In this document: piece by piece, positions 60,732 to 64,000 of the stretch
Position numbering within the stretch: the stretch's first letter is position 1
Layout of the letters: each line of letters opens with the position of its first letter
NCBI GenBank assembly: GCA_016794345.1
Contig: JAEUKE010000072.1
Span: forward strand, 1 to 64,000
DNA length: 64,000 nucleotides
Direction: 5' to 3'
Origin: Myxococcales bacterium
GTDB lineage: Bacteria; Myxococcota_A; Polyangia; Polyangiales; Polyangiaceae
The notes under the pieces: model-generated
Seen by the model: only the letters and a program-made list of their open reading frames with translations
Database searches by the model: none
What the model was told of the DNA's origin: nothing
Translations under genes and position numbers: made by a program

Positions 60732-61046
60732 TCAGCCGCCCTGCTGGGCGGCCAAGCAGTCGTAGAGCGCGCCGTATTCGTCCTGGCACGGCTCCGGCGC
60801 TTCCTCCGAGCACACGTCCTCGCCGGCGACACACTCGGAGTAGGCGACCGACTGCTCGCGGCACCCGAGCGGGTCGGCGGCGCGCGCCTGATCGGCGCAG
60901 TTCTTCGTGCAATCGACCTCGCCCTTCGGGCACGCCGATACCCCTTCGGGGCAGAACGCGGAGCACTCCTCCTCGTATTCGTCCTGGCACCCGACGAGGA
61001 GAGCCGACGCCGAGAGACAGACAGCCAAGCAGAGCGAGCGCCGCAT
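60732..61046 (-). CDS. small Cys-rich lipoprotein
   Basis: The 104-residue precursor starts with a signal L-S-A-S-A-L-L-V-G-C, and the mature part of about 84 residues has 12 cysteines spaced singly (E-E-E-C-S-A-F-C; A-C-P-K-G-E-V-D-C-T-K-N-C; E-C-V-A-G-E-D-V-C; P-C-Q-D-E-Y; Y-D-C-L-A-A). It appears to be a disulfide-bonded helical domain common among myxobacterial lipoproteins and of unknown role. It converges on apbE with 9 nt between stops. Confidence 0.8.
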   Translation of the reverse strand: MRRSLCLAVCLSASALLVGCQDEYEEECSAFCPEGVSACPKGEVDCTKNCADQARAADPLGCREQSVAYSECVAGEDVCSEEAPEPCQDEYGALYDCLAAQQGG

Positions 61047-61075
61047 CGGGCCTACGTTACCCGAGGGCGCGGGCG

Positions 61076-62533
61076 TCACGCCACGTCGAGCCGCCTGCCT
61101 CGTTCGATCTGACGTGACGCCAGGTCGCCGACTGTCGCGAGCGCCTCCTCGACCCGCGGCCCGAACCGCAAGATGCAGCTCACGCGGATGGTGCTCGGGA
61201 ACGCCCCGCGCGCCGAGAAGATCGGTCCGGGCGCGATGGCGATCCCGCGGTCGAGCGCTTCCGCCTGGAGCTCGAACGCGCTCACGCCGCGCGGCATCTC
61301 GACCCAGAGCACGTAGCCACCGAGCGGCTCCGAGATGCGCGTCCCAGCGGGGAAGGCTTGCGCGACGGCTTCGCGGTACCGATGGACCTGCACGGCGAAG
61401 TGAGCGCGAAGGCTCCGCAGGTGGCGGTCGTAACCCCCGCTCTGCAGATACTCCGCGACGGCCATCTGCGTGAGGGTCGGCGTGGCGAGCGTCATCGAGA
61501 ACTTCAGCCGCTCCACGCGCTCCGCGAACCGCCCGGGCGAGAGCCAGCCCACGCGGTAGCCCGCCGCGAGCGTCTTCGAGACCGAGCCGCAGAGCAGGAC
61601 GAGCCCGTCTTTGTCGAAGGCCTTCGCGGGCCGGGGCCGCGACCCGTCGAGCGCGAGCTCGCCGTAGACGTCGTCCTCGATGAGGGGCACCTCGTGCTTG
61701 GCGAGCGTGCGCACGAGCCGCTCCTTGTTGGCCTCGCTCATCAGCGCGCCGAGCGGGTTGTCGAACGTCGGCATGCACAAAACGGCCGCGATCCGCGCCT
61801 GCGAGAGCGCCCGATCGAGCGCGTCGAGATCGAGGCCGGTGCGCTCGTAGCTCGGGATCTCCAGCGCGCGCAGGTTCAGCTCCTCGACCAGCTGGAGCAG
61901 GCCGAAATAGGTCGGCGTCGCCACCACGACGGTGTCGCCGGGGCGCGTGGTCGCGCGCAGCGCGAGGTGCATCGCCTCCATCGCGCCCACCGTCGTCACG
62001 AACTCGTCCTCGCCGAGCGAGAGGCCCCACGAGAGCGATCGCCGCGCGAGCTGCCGGCGCAAGGAGGGCAGCCCCGGCGCCATGTCGTACGTCGCGCCCG
62101 CGGTCCCCAGCTCCCGCGCGAGCGAGGCGAGCGTGCGGTTCAGCGCGCGGATCGGCAAGAGCTCGGGGTCGACCACCCCGCCCCCGAGGGGCACGACCGA
62201 GGGGTCGCGCATCGACTCGAGCAGGGCGGACACGCTGGCCGAGACGCTCACCCGCTGCGGGGATAGCGAGAGGCGCGGTCGCGCCGGGGTCTTCTTCGGT
62301 AGAGGCCGCTCGAAGCGCCGGACGAAATGCCCGGACTTGGCGCGCGGCTCGACGAGCCCGTCCCCCTCCAGCTTTCGGTAGGCGGCCAGCACGGTCGCGA
62401 CGCTCACGGTCCTGTCGCGGCAGAGCTTTCGGACGGAAGGCAGCCGGTCTCCGGGGCGCAGGGCGCCGGCGGCGATCAAGGCGGCGATGTCGGCGGCGAC
62501 GCGTTCGTAAAGCAGGCTCTCGTCCAAGGCCAT
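61076..62533 (-). CDS. MocR-type regulator (GntR DNA-binding domain fused to PLP-dependent aminotransferase)
   Basis: From ATG 62533 the protein has 485 residues. Residues about 1-75 are a GntR winged helix (Y-E-R-V-A-A-D-I-A-A-L-I; G-D-R-L-P-S-V-R-K-L; T-V-L-A-A-Y-R-K-L-E). The rest is an aminotransferase class I fold with P-T-Y-F-G-L, P-T-F-D-N-P-L-G and the PLP-lysine segment S-V-S-K-T-L-A-A-G-Y-R-V-G. MocR proteins use PLP or an amino-acid adduct to sense metabolites. No obvious target other than the divergent parvulin gene adjoins; a palindrome in the shared intergenic region is a possible operator. Confidence 0.92.
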   Translation of the reverse strand: MALDESLLYERVAADIAALIAAGALRPGDRLPSVRKLCRDRTVSVATVLAAYRKLEGDGLVEPRAKSGHFVRRFERPLPKKTPARPRLSLSPQRVSVSASVSALLESMRDPSVVPLGGGVVDPELLPIRALNRTLASLARELGTAGATYDMAPGLPSLRRQLARRSLSWGLSLGEDEFVTTVGAMEAMHLALRATTRPGDTVVVATPTYFGLLQLVEELNLRALEIPSYERTGLDLDALDRALSQARIAAVLCMPTFDNPLGALMSEANKERLVRTLAKHEVPLIEDDVYGELALDGSRPRPAKAFDKDGLVLLCGSVSKTLAAGYRVGWLSPGRFAERVERLKFSMTLATPTLTQMAVAEYLQSGGYDRHLRSLRAHFAVQVHRYREAVAQAFPAGTRISEPLGGYVLWVEMPRGVSAFELQAEALDRGIAIAPGPIFSARGAFPSTIRVSCILRFGPRVEEALATVGDLASRQIERGRRLDVA

Positions 62534-62596
62534 GCGCGCGATTGTAGCGAGCCGCCGGGTCACCGATAAGCACAGCTGGCTCGGCGGTCGAGCCGA

Positions 62597-62611
62597 ACAG
62601 ATCCTATCTGT
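62597..62611. promoter_or_regulatory. palindrome between the MocR gene and the parvulin gene
   Basis: ACAGAT-CCT-ATCTGT is a perfect 6-3-6 inverted repeat, 63 nt upstream of the MocR start and 95 nt upstream of the parvulin start, in the only non-coding gap of the divergent pair. It is a reasonable autoregulatory MocR operator, by position only. Confidence 0.35.
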
Positions 62612-62706
62612 ACCGGTCGTCTCGGCCGGCTCTGTGCCTGTCTCCGGCCGCGGCCCTCCCTCGTGGTTGCGACCCTGGGCCGGGCCTGGCAGGCTGCGCC
62701 CCTCCG

Positions 62707-63195
62707 ATGCGCCGGCTCTCCTACCTCGCCGCCCTCTCGCTCACCGCGTGCACGACCGTCACGAGCGGTCCCTCGTGGGTCGGCGGCACCAAGGCGGACT
62801 TCGCGCCCGCCCGGTTCGCGAAGGAGGAGGCGGAGCTCAAGCGCCAGGCCGACGAGATCATCCGCGAGCCGAAGAGCATCGGCGCCAAGCACATCCTCGT
62901 CATGCACAAGGACTCGGAGCGCAAGCCGCCGAACGTCACCCGCACGCGGGAAGAGGCGAAGGCGCGCGCGGAGGAGGCGATCAAGCTCCTCCGCGGCGGC
63001 GCCAAGTTCGACGACCTGGTGCTCAAGTACAGCGACGAGCCCGGCTCGGACGAGTCCTTCGGGAGCGTGGGTGTCTTCGAGAAGAAGGTGATGGTCAAGG
63101 CCTTCGCCGACGCCGCCTTCAAGCTCGAGGTCGGGCAGGTGAGCGAGATCGTGGAGACCCCGTTCGGCTTCCACATCATCCAGCGGACGCAGTAG
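62707..63195 (+). CDS. parvulin-type peptidyl-prolyl isomerase lipoprotein
   Basis: The 162-residue precursor starts with M-R-R-L-S-Y-L-A-A-L and lipobox S-L-T-A-C. The single parvulin domain covers residues about 55-160: A-K-H-I-L-V-M-H, the L-L-R-G-G-A-K-F-D-D-L segment, Y-S-D-E-P-G-S, F-G-S-V-G-V-F and the C-terminal T-P-F-G-F-H-I-I. It should assist folding of envelope proteins. It is shorter than SurA/PrsA because it lacks chaperone domains. It is divergent from the MocR gene. Confidence 0.9.
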   Translation: MRRLSYLAALSLTACTTVTSGPSWVGGTKADFAPARFAKEEAELKRQADEIIREPKSIGAKHILVMHKDSERKPPNVTRTREEAKARAEEAIKLLRGGAKFDDLVLKYSDEPGSDESFGSVGVFEKKVMVKAFADAAFKLEVGQVSEIVETPFGFHIIQRTQ

Positions 63196-63213
63196 CCCGC
63201 CGGGGCCGCGTCC

Positions 63214-63864
63214 CTACTTCACCAGCTTCAGGTTGAAGTCGGCCGTCTTGAGCGCGCCCCAGAGGCGGATCCACAACATCAGGTAGGACTCCGTCCCGCG
63301 CGCCGTGGTGATGTCGCCGAGATCGACGACGTTTTTCCAACCGAACCAGCCGCGCAGGATCTCGGTCACCTTCCCCTTGGCGCCCGCGTCGTTTCCGCTG
63401 ACGAACATGTCATGATCCCCCCCGGCCACGCGGGCCGGGTCCACCATGACGTGGCAGTTGACCGTGTTGAGCGTCTTGACGACCTTCGTCTCGGGGAACG
63501 CTCGCTGGATGCGCTCGCCGAGCGAGTCGTTGCTGTCGGTGAAGAGCGTGGGTGGCATGCCCTTCGAGAAATCGAGCGGGTTCGCCACGTCGATCAGCAC
63601 CTTGCCGCGCAGGTTGTCCTCGCCCGCGCTCTTCAGCGCCTCGAGCGATCCGGTCCCGGCCGTGCAGTTGAAGACGATCTCGCCGAAGGCCGCGGCGTCG
63701 GCGAACGTCCCGTTCGAGGCCTTCTGACCCGCCTTCTCGGCCCAGGCCTTGGCCTTGTCGTTCCCGGCGTCGCGCGCGCCCATCTTCACGTCGTGGCCCA
63801 GGGCTACGAGCTTCGTCGCGATCGTCTCTCCGACCATCCCGGTTCCCAACACTCCGATCTTCAT
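63214..63864 (-). CDS. NADPH-dependent F420 reductase-like oxidoreductase (FNO family)
   Basis: From ATG 63864 (GGAGG 6 nt upstream) the protein has 216 residues. The N-terminal Rossmann fold is clear: [15 protein letters not shown], and G-A-R-D-A-G-N-D, which is compatible with NADP binding. Later parts, [16 protein letters not shown] and H-D-M-F-V-S-G-N-D, match the NADP oxidoreductase, F420-dependent (PF03807) group. These relatives without F420 often have unknown substrates. The last 136 nt of the window beyond this start show no gene. Confidence 0.85.
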   Translation of the reverse strand: MKIGVLGTGMVGETIATKLVALGHDVKMGARDAGNDKAKAWAEKAGQKASNGTFADAAAFGEIVFNCTAGTGSLEALKSAGEDNLRGKVLIDVANPLDFSKGMPPTLFTDSNDSLGERIQRAFPETKVVKTLNTVNCHVMVDPARVAGGDHDMFVSGNDAGAKGKVTEILRGWFGWKNVVDLGDITTARGTESYLMLWIRLWGALKTADFNLKLVK

Positions 63865-64000
63865 CGTCGTCCTCCGTTTGACGAAGATGAGCATGCGGCC
63901 GCCGTTCGCTCGATGAAAGCCCCGTCTCGGACGACACATCGTCAACTCATGGTTATCGATCCCGCCCAGACGCTGCGCTACGAGGGCTCATGGGCTTGAC

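Overview
The window is GC-rich (clearly above 65 percent by eye, with strong G/C at third codon positions) and looks like a chromosome segment of a myxobacterium, most likely Polyangiales-type Myxococcota. This placement is inferred from gene style: many lipoproteins with short lipoboxes, a kinase-cyclase-AAA-TPR regulator, FHA proteins, a stand-alone chemosensory cluster, Cys-repeat lipoproteins, LVIVD beta-propellers and proline-rich giants. No phage, insertion sequence or CRISPR array was recognised. One tRNA gene (Ser, GCU) is present; there are no rRNA genes.

Layout. 1-9968: a SulP transporter cut by the window edge, a cupin/LysR divergent pair (the LysR gene carries an in-frame amber stop), two LVIVD beta-propeller genes divergent from a group II truncated haemoglobin, a FadR-type regulator coupled to a fatty-acid-hydroxylase-like enzyme, a polytopic membrane protein and a penicillin-binding-like serine hydrolase. 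10058-14678: a compact signalling operon of response regulator-DUF4388, CheW-like, soluble MCP-like and CheA-like genes. 14697-21144: M28 peptidase, methyltransferase, a small basic protein and a 1282-residue Ser/Thr kinase. 21145-21768: tRNA-Ser with direct repeats and large hairpins. 21769-26589: mono-haem lipoprotein, membrane MCP, glpK and a UPF0158 protein. 26625-31081: BAAT-like hydrolase, a lipoprotein and a B12-binding radical SAM enzyme with an unusual proline-rich tail.

31894-34184 holds a winged-helix-FHA regulator, a JmjC/cupin oxygenase and, just upstream of the oxygenase on the same strand, a 51-codon reading frame with its own Shine-Dalgarno sequence. The short peptide has a charged N-terminal half and a Gly/Arg-rich C-terminal half, which suggests a RiPP-like precursor-enzyme pair. 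I regard this as the best candidate for an undescribed system here.

34283-41480 (all minus strand) has two lipoproteins and a four-gene unit of HEAT-like lipoprotein, RHH-FHA protein, L,D-transpeptidase and UbiB/AarF-like kinase. 41628-50053: FtsK, a small protein, a large Pro/Ala-rich protein, and an rseP-led unit. 50377-55412: a VWA lipoprotein and a unit ending in pxpA and fused pxpBC (5-oxoprolinase). 55581-63864: small lipoproteins, a nine-repeat Cys-rich lipoprotein, an enoyl-CoA hydratase-like enzyme, an M20 amidohydrolase coupled to ApbE, a MocR regulator, a parvulin lipoprotein and an NADP-binding oxidoreductase. Several neighbours share 4-nt ATGA or GTGA overlaps, which indicates translational coupling and helped fix start codons.
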